Shown here: positions 8,524-17,206 of the stretch, piece after piece
Numbering within the stretch: position 1 is the first letter of the stretch
How the letters are laid out: the number at the start of each line of letters is the position of its first letter
Source of the DNA: Kofleriaceae bacterium
GTDB lineage: Bacteria > Myxococcota_A > Polyangia > Haliangiales > Haliangiaceae
DNA: 42,074 nucleotides
Direction: 5' to 3'
Assembly: GCA_022842285.1 (NCBI GenBank)
Contig: JALHPV010000025.1
Location: 1 to 42,074, forward strand
The notes under the pieces: generated by a model
Told to the model about the DNA's origin: nothing
The model's input: the letters and a program-made list of their open reading frames with translations, nothing else
Databases searched by the model: none
Position numbers and translations under genes: made by a program

Positions 8524-9698
8524 CCGCCGACCTCACCCTGCCGCTGCGACCGTCGCTGCCGCCGAAGTCCGGAGATCGGATCGGCCGCTATGTCCTCACG
8601 GGCCGGATCCTCGGGGCGGGAGGCTTCGGCGCCGTCTACGAAGCGACCCATCCCGAGGTGGAGCTCCGCGTCGCGATCAAGGTGTCCGAGCCCCACCTCG
8701 ACCCTGGCCTTCGTCAGCGAGCGCTGCGCGAAGCGAACGCGCTCGCCCGGATCCAGCATCGCCACGTCGTGCGCGTCTTCGATGCGGGCGAGGCCCCGGA
8801 CGGGCGGGTGTACCTGGCGATGGAGCTGCTGGCGGGCGAGCCCCTGTCAGATCTCCTCGAGCGAGGGCCCGTGGAGCGCCGCCGCGCGGCCGTGATCGTC
8901 ACCGCCGTCGGCAATGCCCTCGACGCCATCCACACCCGAGGCCTCGTTCACCGCGACGTCAAACCAGGCAACATCTTCCTGTGTCGCGATGATGACGGCG
9001 AGGTCTACCCGAAGCTCATCGATTTCGGGATCGCCAAGGATGTCGCCGCGGGGGCTCCCAAGGACCTCACCCGCGAGGGCGCGTTCATCGGCACGCCGAC
9101 GTACAGCTCGCCCGAGCAGTGCAACGGTGCGGCGGACCTGGGGCCACGCTCGGATATCTACGCGCTCGGGATCCTCGCCTTCCACCTCGTCACCGGTCAT
9201 CCGCCGTACGAAGGCGCGACGTTCACCGTCGCGCATCACCACGTCCACGCCCCCATACCCAGCGCCGGAGATCCGGCGCTCGATGAGGTGCTGCAGCGCG
9301 TGCTGGCCAAGCTTCCCGAACACCGCCCGGCGACGGCGGGAGAAGCAGGAGAGCTGCTCGCGGCGGCGCTGCTGGCCGTGCCGGCCCGGCCGTCCCGTCG
9401 CCGAGCAGGCGTGCTTGCTTCCGTCGCGATCGCGGCCGTCCTCGGCGGCGGCGCGGTGGTGCTGGTGGGGCGCGGTTCCGGCGAGGCGGCTCCCCTCGAT
9501 GCACCTGTGACCGAGGCGCCGGCCGTCGAGGGTCGGGTCGACGCGGCACGGGAACCCGATGCGGCCGTCGATGCGGCCGTCGATGCGGCCGTCGCCGACG
9601 CGCCTGCTCTTGACGCCTCCCGGTCGCTCGACGCGGCTCCGAAACCTCGTCCCCAGAAAAGGAACATCGACGATGTCGAGAGCCTGGATTCTGACTAG
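8520..9698 (+). CDS. Membrane-anchored Ser/Thr protein kinase (Hanks type)
   Basis: 392 residues. The kinase domain covers ~20-285: glycine loop LGAGGFGAVYE, Lys54 in VAIKV, catalytic HRDVKPGN (Asp146), DFG at 168-170, and GTPTYSSPEQ in the activation region. All core residues are intact. A single membrane segment (VLASVAIAAVLGGGAVVLVG) follows at about 300-322, then an extracytoplasmic tail of Asp-Ala repeats (DAAVDAAVDAAV) and a basic end. It is the second gene of an operon, with its ATG inside the FHA gene's stop and its 3' end overlapping the next gene by 26 bp. The likely job is to phosphorylate the upstream FHA protein or relay an envelope signal; the target is inferred. Confidence 0.9.
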   Translation: MTADLTLPLRPSLPPKSGDRIGRYVLTGRILGAGGFGAVYEATHPEVELRVAIKVSEPHLDPGLRQRALREANALARIQHRHVVRVFDAGEAPDGRVYLAMELLAGEPLSDLLERGPVERRRAAVIVTAVGNALDAIHTRGLVHRDVKPGNIFLCRDDDGEVYPKLIDFGIAKDVAAGAPKDLTREGAFIGTPTYSSPEQCNGAADLGPRSDIYALGILAFHLVTGHPPYEGATFTVAHHHVHAPIPSAGDPALDEVLQRVLAKLPEHRPATAGEAGELLAAALLAVPARPSRRRAGVLASVAIAAVLGGGAVVLVGRGSGEAAPLDAPVTEAPAVEGRVDAAREPDAAVDAAVDAAVADAPALDASRSLDAAPKPRPQKRNIDDVESLDSD

Positions 9699-11970
9699 CG
9701 TTCTCGTGACGAGCGCCTGCGCTGATCTTCCGGAGGTCACACCGGGGATGTGCGGCAACCGCGCCGTCGAGAGCGACGAGGACTGCGAGGCCGATCAGGA
9801 TGGGCTCACCTGCGTGCAGTGCCGCTTCGTATGCAGCCCGCAAGAGGCGGCCCCGGCGTGCCCCGACGGGTGGGGGTGCAGCACGGCCGGAACCTGCGCG
9901 CACGGCGCCTCGACGTTCGTCGCGACCGCCCCCGTCTCGGCCCGGTTCCCCGGGGCGATGGTCACCGCCAACCTGGTGAACGAGACGGCCGACGAGCTGG
10001 TGCTGACGGACGTCGTGGACGCGGGCTTCACGCGGGTCAGCGGCAGCGGGCGCACGCTCGTCTTCGACGAGATCCAGGGGGTCGGCACCGACGTCATTAC
10101 CGCCGGCGACCTCACGGGAGATGCCTATGACGAGCTCGTGCGCACGATCGCGCAGGGCGCGGGGAGGACAGCGCTGTTCGCTCAGCGCGGACAGGTCGAC
10201 GACGCGCTCGCCATCGTGCCCGCGCTGTCGCCGCTCGGGGACAGTCCCGAGACCGTGAAGCCTCGGTTCGGGTTTCTCTCCGATGACGAGAAGACCGCAA
10301 TCGTCGCCTGGAAAGACGGGACCACGGTGTCGGCGCGCATAGGCAGGTATGTGGGGAACGCGGTCAACGTCACGGGCGGCGATCTGTTGCCCGTCGTGAT
10401 GGGCGCGGTCGTTCCCCCGCCCATCGCGGAGGGGAGCACGCAGCAAGCGATCACCGCGGCGGACGGCGGGTCGATCGTCTTCGTCGTGGGACTCGCCCGA
10501 CCCGGCGAACCCGGTGAGTCGATCCTCGCGCGCCAGTTAACGTTTTCGCTCGGTGCGATCGTTGATGTCCGCGTCGCGGACATCGACCTCGACGGCCAGC
10601 CCGACATCGTGGTCGCCACGTCCGACTCGGTCTACAGGTACACGGGCAACTTCCTCATGAACCACACCTGGACCCGGCTCGGTCCGGTCGTCGACGATCT
10701 GCGGGGCTCCGAGTGTGTGGAAGGCCCCGGAGCCGTACCGCTCGCATCGGCGGACCTGGATGGAGATGGTTCCACCGACTACGTGACGCGGTTCGGGGTG
10801 ATGCGCGGAGACGGACCGAGCTCGTGCCTCGAACATCGGCTCGGCGACTCCGCGCTCACTCACGCCGCCATCATCGATGTCGACAACGACACCCACCTCG
10901 ATATCGCCACGGCTGTTGCCGGCGCGCGGGCGCTCACCTTCTTGCGCGCGTACCGCGGCGACTTCGTGCTGGATGTCATACGTACGACCGATCCGGTCGT
11001 CGACCTCCTCGGCGCCGACCTGGATGCCAACGACTACAAGGATCTGGTCATCGCGACGTCCGTCTCGGGGCGCGATCAGACGCGCATCGCCTTCCTGCGA
11101 GGCAGCAACCTCGGGTTCGAGGACGATCCGACCCCGGTGGTGGAGATCCCGACGGTGCTCGCCATCCTGGCGGTGCCCCGCGCGCAGAGCGACGAGCTCG
11201 CCGTCGCGGGGCTGGTGAACGGCAGCCTGTACGGAGCTCGCATCGGGATCGCGACGGCGTCCTCGATCGCCTTCTCGCAGGTCTTGATCGCTGGCGGCAA
11301 GGTCACGGGGCTCGCGATCGGCGATGCTCACGGCGACGGCACCGCCGACGATCTGTATGCGATCGTGCAACGACCTGGGATGCCCGACGAGCTCCAGCTG
11401 CTCGGGGATCAGCGGGGCTACCTCACGACGATCGACTCGATGCCCTTCGTCGAGGGCGGCGAGCTCTCTGGGCCGCTGCAGCTGCTCGATCTGAACGGAG
11501 ACGGCATCGACGAGGCCGTGATGGCGAGGGGCGACACGGTGAGCCGCTGGGATCCCGTCGGGGCGTGGACGAGTCTCGTCGTGCCTGCGAGCGCGCAACG
11601 CGCCGTGGTTCGCGGTTCGACAGACTGCCTCGCCTTCAGCGACGCCGCGGGACTCTCGCTCCTGTGCGGGAGCGAGGCGACGCAGATCGGAGACGAGGCC
11701 GCGCTCGCCATGATCGGGGTCGAGGTCGACGCCGATCCGGACCAGGAGCTCGCGGTGGTCTTCGCGGACCGGGTCGCACTCTATGACCTGACCGAGCAAC
11801 GCTGGATCACCGAGTTCGCGGTCGACCTCGCGGGCCCGCTCGCCCAGCTCGCCGCCGCCGACCTGGATGGCGATGGGGTCGCGGATCTGGCGGTGGCGAG
11901 TGCGGCCCCGACCAGCACTGACGGCACGCTCCAGATCTTGTGGGGCGTGACGGCGCGAGGTTCGCTGTGA
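9673..11970 (+). CDS. FG-GAP-repeat lipoprotein
   Basis: 765 residues. A short signal ends in lipobox TSAC, followed by a Cys-rich region (about residues 20-75; GMCGNRAVESDEDCEADQDG, CVQCRFVCSP, CPDGWGCSTAGTC) of the kind common in myxobacterial surface lipoproteins. The rest is a beta-propeller-like array of FG-GAP/VCBS units with calcium-binding Asp motifs: DIDLDGQPDIVVA, DLDGDGSTDYV, DVDNDTHLDIA, DLDANDYKDLVIA, DLNGDGIDEAVMA, DLDGDGVADLAVA. Such proteins are usually exposed on the outer membrane and bind ligands or matrix. The start overlaps the kinase gene by 26 bp, and the stop overlaps the next start, so the four genes from 7561 look like one operon. Confidence 0.82.
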   Translation: MSRAWILTSVLVTSACADLPEVTPGMCGNRAVESDEDCEADQDGLTCVQCRFVCSPQEAAPACPDGWGCSTAGTCAHGASTFVATAPVSARFPGAMVTANLVNETADELVLTDVVDAGFTRVSGSGRTLVFDEIQGVGTDVITAGDLTGDAYDELVRTIAQGAGRTALFAQRGQVDDALAIVPALSPLGDSPETVKPRFGFLSDDEKTAIVAWKDGTTVSARIGRYVGNAVNVTGGDLLPVVMGAVVPPPIAEGSTQQAITAADGGSIVFVVGLARPGEPGESILARQLTFSLGAIVDVRVADIDLDGQPDIVVATSDSVYRYTGNFLMNHTWTRLGPVVDDLRGSECVEGPGAVPLASADLDGDGSTDYVTRFGVMRGDGPSSCLEHRLGDSALTHAAIIDVDNDTHLDIATAVAGARALTFLRAYRGDFVLDVIRTTDPVVDLLGADLDANDYKDLVIATSVSGRDQTRIAFLRGSNLGFEDDPTPVVEIPTVLAILAVPRAQSDELAVAGLVNGSLYGARIGIATASSIAFSQVLIAGGKVTGLAIGDAHGDGTADDLYAIVQRPGMPDELQLLGDQRGYLTTIDSMPFVEGGELSGPLQLLDLNGDGIDEAVMARGDTVSRWDPVGAWTSLVVPASAQRAVVRGSTDCLAFSDAAGLSLLCGSEATQIGDEAALAMIGVEVDADPDQELAVVFADRVALYDLTEQRWITEFAVDLAGPLAQLAAADLDGDGVADLAVASAAPTSTDGTLQILWGVTARGSL

Positions 11971-13052
11971 TGCGACAACTGGCGGCGGTCGCGCTCATCG
12001 TGGCCGGGACCCGGGGCACTGCGACCGCGCAGGACGCCGACGCGATGCATCGGGCCGGCGAGGCAGCTTACAAGGCGCGAGAGTTCCGGGCGGCCGCGAC
12101 GGCCTTCGAGTCGGCGCGGACCGCGAATCCGCGCCCCGCGACCATCTTCTCGCTGGCCCAGTCGTATCGCCAGCTCTACGTCACCGACCACCAGCCCGCG
12201 GATCTGCTGCGCGCCGTCGAGCTGTATCGCGAGTATCTCGCGGCGGCACCGCGTGGTCCGCGGAGTGAGGACGCGCGCGAGTTGCTATCGAACCTCGAGC
12301 CTCTCGCGGAGCTCGTGCGAAGCCGCGAGCCAGCCCTGCAAGCCACCCAGGCCGACCCGGGGACGCGGCTCTTGCTGTGGTCAGCGGCAGAGGGCGCCAC
12401 CGTGCAGGTGGACGATGAAGCCCCGCAGCCGATGCCATTGCTCGTGGAGGTGACGCCGGGGGCGCATCGAGCCACGATCACGGCTCCCCATCACGACGAG
12501 GTGAAGCTGGAGGCCACCGCCGTCGCCGGTCAGCTCGTCCCTGTCGAAGCTCGGCTCGAGCCGCATCCGGCCACCGTCACGATCGGCGCGCCGTCCGGCA
12601 GCCAGGTCGTGCTCGACGACGTGCCGCGCGGTTCGGCGACGGTCCTGTCCGCGCCGCCGGGGCAGCATCGGCTCTGGGTCGGCGCGCGCGGCACTCAGGG
12701 CGTCGAGAGGACGTTCGTCGTGCGGCCTGGCGACGCGCAGACCCTCACGTTCGATCTGCCTCCATCCCCGCGGCGGCCGGTCACGCGTGCGGTGCTCGTG
12801 GGTGGACTCACCCTGCTCGCGCTGGGCACGGGTAGCCTCGTCTACGCTGGCGTTCAGCATCACGAGGCGAGCGATCTGCTCGCCGTCCAGCGTGAACGAC
12901 CCTGGACGGCGTCCGAGCTGGATGACTACACCCACCACCGTGACTCGTACGGCACCTGGAGCAGCGCCGGCATCGTCGCGGTCTCGGCGGGCGTCATCGG
13001 CATCGCGGTGGCGGCCCTGCTTCACTACACCGACGTGCCCACGCCCCGCTGA
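11970..13052 (+). CDS. TPR/PEGA-type exported membrane protein
   Basis: 360 residues from ATG 11970 (GTG 11967 is just ahead). A signal peptide ends near ATAQDADA. A tetratricopeptide-like block follows (AGEAAYKAREFRAAATAFESA, then PATIFSLAQSYRQLY and AVELYREYLAAAP). Next come two PEGA-like beta units, with PHPATVTIGAPSGSQVVLDD as the clearest. Two membrane segments close the protein (about 275-295 and 330-352). This layout is common in myxobacterial envelope proteins encoded beside kinases. It is the last gene of the 7561 operon, and I infer an envelope scaffold or sensor working with the kinase; no catalytic motif is seen. Confidence 0.75.
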   Translation: MRQLAAVALIVAGTRGTATAQDADAMHRAGEAAYKAREFRAAATAFESARTANPRPATIFSLAQSYRQLYVTDHQPADLLRAVELYREYLAAAPRGPRSEDARELLSNLEPLAELVRSREPALQATQADPGTRLLLWSAAEGATVQVDDEAPQPMPLLVEVTPGAHRATITAPHHDEVKLEATAVAGQLVPVEARLEPHPATVTIGAPSGSQVVLDDVPRGSATVLSAPPGQHRLWVGARGTQGVERTFVVRPGDAQTLTFDLPPSPRRPVTRAVLVGGLTLLALGTGSLVYAGVQHHEASDLLAVQRERPWTASELDDYTHHRDSYGTWSSAGIVAVSAGVIGIAVAALLHYTDVPTPR

Positions 13053-13055
13053 CGC

Positions 13056-13074
13056 CGTCATCGTCCTGTCATCG
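13056..13074 (+). promoter_or_regulatory. Tandem YGTCATCG box for the 13107 lipoprotein gene
   Basis: CGTCATCG (13056-13063), TCC, TGTCATCG (13067-13074), ending 32 nt before ATG 13107. Read as CCGTCAT-CGTC-CTGTCAT it is very close to the 7-4-7 Pho-box layout known from PhoB. Confidence 0.7.
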
Positions 13075-13106
13075 GGGGCTGGCCGCTCACCTCCGATGCT
13101 GAGCGG

Positions 13107-14582
13107 ATGAGACGAGCCCTCGCTGCCCCCCTGGGATTGACCTTCTTCGCGGCCTGCACCGGCCCACCGGTTGACGTATCGGTTGATGGTCCGGGCGTCG
13201 ACGCCGGCGTCGAAGTCGATGCTCCGCCGGACCCGGCGCCGGGTGCGAGGTACGTGTGGGCCCGGATGCTGAGCGGGCCGTCCGACGAAGACGAGGTCGA
13301 TGCCGTGGCCTCCGATGCGGCGGGCAACGTGTACATCAGCGGCAAGTTCGAGGAGAGCCTCACCATCGAGGGGCACCCGGACGTCCTCGTGAGCCGCGGC
13401 CGGGCCGACATCATGGTGGCGAGCTACACGCCCGACGGCACGTTGCGGTGGGTGCGGCACGTCGGGGGCGCGGGCGAGGACAACATCTTCGACGCGGCCG
13501 TGACGCCCGAGGGCGATCTCGTGCTGAGCGGCTACTTCGCCGGTCGGCTCGTGCTCGGCGATACCGTGCTCGAGTCGAGCAGCATCGATGATCTCGACAT
13601 GCTGGTCGTGAAGCTCGACAGCAACGGGAACCTGCGCTGGGCGATCCGGGCGGGCGGTCCCGGCTCGGATGGCGGCAACGAGGTGAACGTCGCGCCCGAC
13701 GGCACGATCGTCGCGCTGGCAGGCACGAGCGGCGCGTTCGCCGTGGAGCCCGGGGTCCAGGTCGCGGCGACGAGCGGTCCCCAGCAGGCCGTGGTCGTGA
13801 CGCTCGACGGGGCGACGGGCGCAGCGAGGTGGGCCGCGGCGGTCGGAGGGACGGGCGGGGCGCGGGCGAAGTGTCTCGCGGTTGCCCCGGATGGCAGCAT
13901 CTTCGCGGGCGGCGACTACGCCGGCGACGTCGCGGACCGTGCCAGCGGCACCACGGCCGAGTTCCCCCGCTCACGCTCGCTCGACGCGTACATCGTCGCC
14001 TACTCCGCCCAGGGAGCGCGGCGCTGGTTCAAGACGTGGGGCGGAACGGACCTGGACCTCTGCAAAGGGGCCGAGGCGAGCGAGCCCGGAACGCTCTATC
14101 TCGTCGGGTACGCGAGCGACGGGGCCCGGTTCGATGCGGAGGCACCGCCGATCACGGGTCGCGATCTCTTCGTGTGGAAGCTCGATACGAACGGGACGTC
14201 GCGGTGGCTTGCTCACGTGGCATCCGACACCGACCTGACCGGCGCGGAGGTCACGAGCGCGCCCGCTGGTGGCATCGTGTTCGGCCACGCGATGGACGCC
14301 CGCGTGGTGTACGGCGCCGCGGCGGGGGCGCCGCTCACCGTCGAGCTACCGGTGGCGGGGACCCAGTGGCCGAGCTTCGTGCGCTACACCGCGGACGGTG
14401 AGGTCGCCGAACAGCTCTTCCCGGCGCAGAGCGGAATGGCCGCGAACATGGACGAGGTGAGCCGGAGCGGCATCCGCGTGTACATCGACGTGCCCATCTT
14501 CGCCGGTACGTTTCAGTTCGGCAGCGACGTCCGCCAGGGCAATGGGACGAAGGACGCGCTGCTAGTGGCGATCGATCTCTGA
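13107..14582 (+). CDS. SBBP-type beta-propeller lipoprotein
   Basis: 491 residues. The signal peptide has lipobox FAAC, then a Val/Asp/Pro linker. The body is a series of ~45-55-residue repeats of the SBBP ('beta-propeller repeat') kind: DAVASDAAGNVYISGKF, DAAVTPEGDLVLSGYFAG, VKLDSNGNLRWAIRAGG, AYSAQGARRWFKTWGG, VWKLDTNGTSRWLAH. The repeating 'D..GN.Y..G.F' and 'LRW....GG' are diagnostic. It is probably surface exposed; function unknown. It sits alone behind a tandem YGTCATCG box rather than reading on from the TPR operon, and its 3' end overlaps the convergent carboxylesterase by 21 bp. Confidence 0.8.
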   Translation: MRRALAAPLGLTFFAACTGPPVDVSVDGPGVDAGVEVDAPPDPAPGARYVWARMLSGPSDEDEVDAVASDAAGNVYISGKFEESLTIEGHPDVLVSRGRADIMVASYTPDGTLRWVRHVGGAGEDNIFDAAVTPEGDLVLSGYFAGRLVLGDTVLESSSIDDLDMLVVKLDSNGNLRWAIRAGGPGSDGGNEVNVAPDGTIVALAGTSGAFAVEPGVQVAATSGPQQAVVVTLDGATGAARWAAAVGGTGGARAKCLAVAPDGSIFAGGDYAGDVADRASGTTAEFPRSRSLDAYIVAYSAQGARRWFKTWGGTDLDLCKGAEASEPGTLYLVGYASDGARFDAEAPPITGRDLFVWKLDTNGTSRWLAHVASDTDLTGAEVTSAPAGGIVFGHAMDARVVYGAAAGAPLTVELPVAGTQWPSFVRYTADGEVAEQLFPAQSGMAANMDEVSRSGIRVYIDVPIFAGTFQFGSDVRQGNGTKDALLVAIDL

Positions 14583-16172
14583 GCTGACGAGCTGCGCGAG
14601 GGCATCGCACTGGGCGGTGCGATAGTTCGCGCCGGCGGCGATCGTGTCGTCCAGCGTCAGGTGAGCCTCGGCGCTGGTCGTGAAGGGAGTCCACAGGGCG
14701 AGCTGCGGGGTACCGCTCGCCGCGAGGGCGCCCCACGCCTGGCCCATCGCGCTCGCCACCGCGGCGTCCGCCGGCCCGGCGGCCGACCCGAGCGCATCGA
14801 AGACGTACGCGAGCTCGAGGCCGTGGAAGGCGCCCAGGGCCTGCACACTCGGGGCGGCGTTGTCGGGCACCTTGCCGAACACGTACCGAAAGACGGGCTC
14901 GCTCTGGGCCGCGGCGAACGTGCGCAACACCTTCTGGCTCGGGCACGTGAACTTCACATCGGTGAGCAGGGCAACCATGGCGTCGCGGGGCTGGGGATAC
15001 GAGCTCACGGGGTAGAGCGCAAGAAGGTCGTCCGCGAGCTGCGGGGCGCCGAGGCTGGTCGCGTAGCTCTGCACGGCCGCCTCGTACTGCGGCTCCGTCA
15101 TCTGGCGAGGCACTTCGCGACCCTGCTCCTCGGTATTCGACCCGATGATCATCGGGACCCGGTTGTGGGTTCCGTCGGCGATCAGCTCGAGGGGCGCGCG
15201 CGTCAAGGCATAGCCATCGATCACGCCGTCGAAGGTCTGCCTCAGCGAGCCGCCCTCGAGCTCGGGCGTGCTGCCCACGATCATCTCCACCGACGAGGCG
15301 CGCAGACAGGTCGCGTCCGTGCAGCCGATCGACGCCGCGATCTCCTCTCCGATCTCCTCGGCATCGGCGAGCGAGCGTGCGACGCAGGCCCCGCTCTCCA
15401 TGATCGCCGCCCCGAACAGACCGGCCGCGAGCGGCGACGCGACGAGCCGGCACACGCTCACCGCGCCCGCCGATTCACCGAAGACGAGCACGCGTGATGG
15501 GTCCCCGCCGAACGCCCTCGCGTGATCTTTCACCCACTCGAGCGCCGCGATCTGGTCGAGCATCCCGTAGTTCCCCGAGCCGTGCGTCGACTCCGCCGAC
15601 AGCGCGGGATGCGCGAGGAAGCCGAGCGCCCCGAGCCGGTAGTTGAGCGTCACGACCACCGCGCGGGCCGTGTTGGCCAGGCGCGCGCCGTCGTAGATCG
15701 CGACGCCGTTCTGGAGCTGCGACGTCGAGCCGTTCTGGTGACCACCGCCATGGACGAACACCAGCACCGGCAGGGCCTCGCTCCCGATCGCGGCCGGCGC
15801 CCATACGTTCAACTGCAAGCAGTCTTCCGCGCCGACAAACGTCCCGTCCTCGAGCTGCGGGCATTTCGGCCCGAACTGCGTGGCCGGGCTCACCCCGGAC
15901 CGACACGGGGGCGGCTGGGGCGGCTGGTACCGGAGCGCACCCACCGGGGCCGCCGCATACGGGATGCCGAGCCAGTGGGTGCCGGACGAGTCGGCGGCGC
16001 CCTGGATCACGCCCGACGACGTGACCACCTGACCGGCGCCGAGCTCGATGCCCTCCCCGCACGACAGGGTCGCCGGTGCATCGGGCATGGCGGCATCGGG
16101 GTCGGGTGCTTCGCCGCCGTCGTCGCCGCAACCTACGAGGACCATGAACAGAATGCCGCCCAGTAGCTTCAT
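14562..16172 (-). CDS. Exported type-B carboxylesterase lipoprotein
   Basis: 536 residues, normal for the carboxylesterase/cholinesterase family. A signal peptide with lipobox LVGC is followed by an Asp/Ala/Pro linker. Family landmarks are GIPYAAAPVGALRYQPP, the EDCLQLNVWAP signature, the oxyanion-hole VFVHGGGHQNGS, nucleophile GESAGAVS, the triad Glu within GSNTEEQGRE and the triad His within FHGLELAYVF. The triad is complete, so it should hydrolyse carboxylic esters outside the cytoplasm. The start is ATG 16172 behind GGAGG. It is divergent from the 16280 hydrolase, and both promoters carry the tandem YGTCATCG box. Confidence 0.88.
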   Translation of the reverse strand: MKLLGGILFMVLVGCGDDGGEAPDPDAAMPDAPATLSCGEGIELGAGQVVTSSGVIQGAADSSGTHWLGIPYAAAPVGALRYQPPQPPPCRSGVSPATQFGPKCPQLEDGTFVGAEDCLQLNVWAPAAIGSEALPVLVFVHGGGHQNGSTSQLQNGVAIYDGARLANTARAVVVTLNYRLGALGFLAHPALSAESTHGSGNYGMLDQIAALEWVKDHARAFGGDPSRVLVFGESAGAVSVCRLVASPLAAGLFGAAIMESGACVARSLADAEEIGEEIAASIGCTDATCLRASSVEMIVGSTPELEGGSLRQTFDGVIDGYALTRAPLELIADGTHNRVPMIIGSNTEEQGREVPRQMTEPQYEAAVQSYATSLGAPQLADDLLALYPVSSYPQPRDAMVALLTDVKFTCPSQKVLRTFAAAQSEPVFRYVFGKVPDNAAPSVQALGAFHGLELAYVFDALGSAAGPADAAVASAMGQAWGALAASGTPQLALWTPFTTSAEAHLTLDDTIAAGANYRTAQCDALAQLVSSEIDRH

Positions 16173-16204
16173 GGCCTCGTTATCCTCCAGGGGTGCCGGG
16201 GCCC

Positions 16205-16223
16205 CGATGTCATCCCGATGACG
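16205..16223 (-). promoter_or_regulatory. Tandem YGTCATCG box for the 16172 carboxylesterase gene
   Basis: Leftward, CGTCATCG (16223-16216), GGA, TGACATCG (16212-16205). The period is 11 bp, and exactly 32 nt separate the box from ATG 16172. One base differs from the consensus in the second half-site. Confidence 0.65.
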
Positions 16224-16228
16224 TGCCC

Positions 16229-16247
16229 TGGAATCGGCCTGTCATCG
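16229..16247 (+). promoter_or_regulatory. Tandem YGTCATCG box for the 16280 hydrolase gene
   Basis: TGGAATCG (16229-16236, degenerate), GCC, TGTCATCG (16240-16247), ending 32 nt before ATG 16280. The proximal half reads CTGTCAT, a perfect PhoB half-site. It lies back-to-back with the carboxylesterase box. Confidence 0.6.
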
Positions 16248-16279
16248 GCGTGGCGGGGCGGAGGCCCGAGAGTGAATGC

Positions 16280-17206
16280 ATGACGCTCGCATCGTTTCGG
16301 TTGTCCGTCATCGTCGCGGCCCTCGGGGCATGCGGTTCGCCCGCCACTGACGAGGATCCCGAAGCCGACCCGCCGGATGCCCCGGTCGTGGCGGCCACCT
16401 GCGGCGCGTCGACGCTCGCGCTGGCCACGACCGCTCGCTACCGGGACGACGTCGGACCGGCGGATCTCGTGAGCCTCGACATCTTTGCTCCCCCCGAGGC
16501 CGAGCGCGGCTGCGCGCGACCGGTCCTGGTGTACGTGCATGGAGGCTCGTGGACCGTCGGCGACAAGGCGAACCCGCCGAGTACGGCTGGCAAGCTCACG
16601 CTCGCGGCTGACGGCGGGTACATCTACGTGAGCATCAACTACCGGCTGAGCCCCGCGGTGATGCATCCCGCACACATCTCGGATGTCGATGCGGCCGTCG
16701 ACTGGGTCCGCGCTCACATCGCCGAGTACGGGGGGGACCCCACGCGGGTCGTGCTCATCGGCCACTCGGCGGGCGGGCACCTCGTCGCGCTCGCATCGAC
16801 GCATGCTCGCTATCACGCCGGGGCCGTATGCACGGTGGTCATCGATAGCGATCAGTTCGATCTCTCCCACGGGATCGAGTTCGGCGGCCCCGACGAGCAA
16901 GCGTCCATCGAGCAGGCGTTCGGCACCGATCCGGCGACGCTGCAAGATGGCTCCCCCCTGCGGCAGGTGACCGCGAGTGCGCCGCCTCCGCCGATGCTCG
17001 TCATCACGCGTGGCAGCGAAGCGCGGATGCAGCGGGCGCACGAATTCGCGGCGCTCGTGAACACCGTCAGCGAGGCCGACGTGGTCGAGGCCGGCGCGGT
17101 GTCTCACGAGGAGGTCAACAACCAGCTCGGCACCCCGGCCGATGCGATCGCCACGCCGGTCGTGGCCGACTTCCTTCGCTCCTGCGCCACGCTCAGTAGA
17201 TCGTGA
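16280..17206 (+). CDS. Exported alpha/beta-hydrolase lipoprotein (BD-FAE/esterase-like)
   Basis: 308 residues. A signal peptide with lipobox LGAC is followed by a Pro/Asp/Ala linker. The hydrolase domain shows LVYVHGGSWTVGDKAN (oxyanion hole), SINYRLSPAVMHPAH, DVDAAVDWVRAHIAEYGGDP and the nucleophile elbow GHSAGGHL. A late VSHEEVNNQLG provides the likely catalytic His, and an Asp candidate lies in VIDSDQFDL. This matches the BD-FAE/esterase family, so it probably hydrolyses short esters in the periplasm or on the cell surface. The start ATG 16280 is chosen because it begins the signal peptide and keeps the 32-nt spacing to the shared box. The 3' end overlaps the next, convergent gene by 14 bp. 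Confidence 0.84.
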   Translation: MTLASFRLSVIVAALGACGSPATDEDPEADPPDAPVVAATCGASTLALATTARYRDDVGPADLVSLDIFAPPEAERGCARPVLVYVHGGSWTVGDKANPPSTAGKLTLAADGGYIYVSINYRLSPAVMHPAHISDVDAAVDWVRAHIAEYGGDPTRVVLIGHSAGGHLVALASTHARYHAGAVCTVVIDSDQFDLSHGIEFGGPDEQASIEQAFGTDPATLQDGSPLRQVTASAPPPPMLVITRGSEARMQRAHEFAALVNTVSEADVVEAGAVSHEEVNNQLGTPADAIATPVVADFLRSCATLSRS

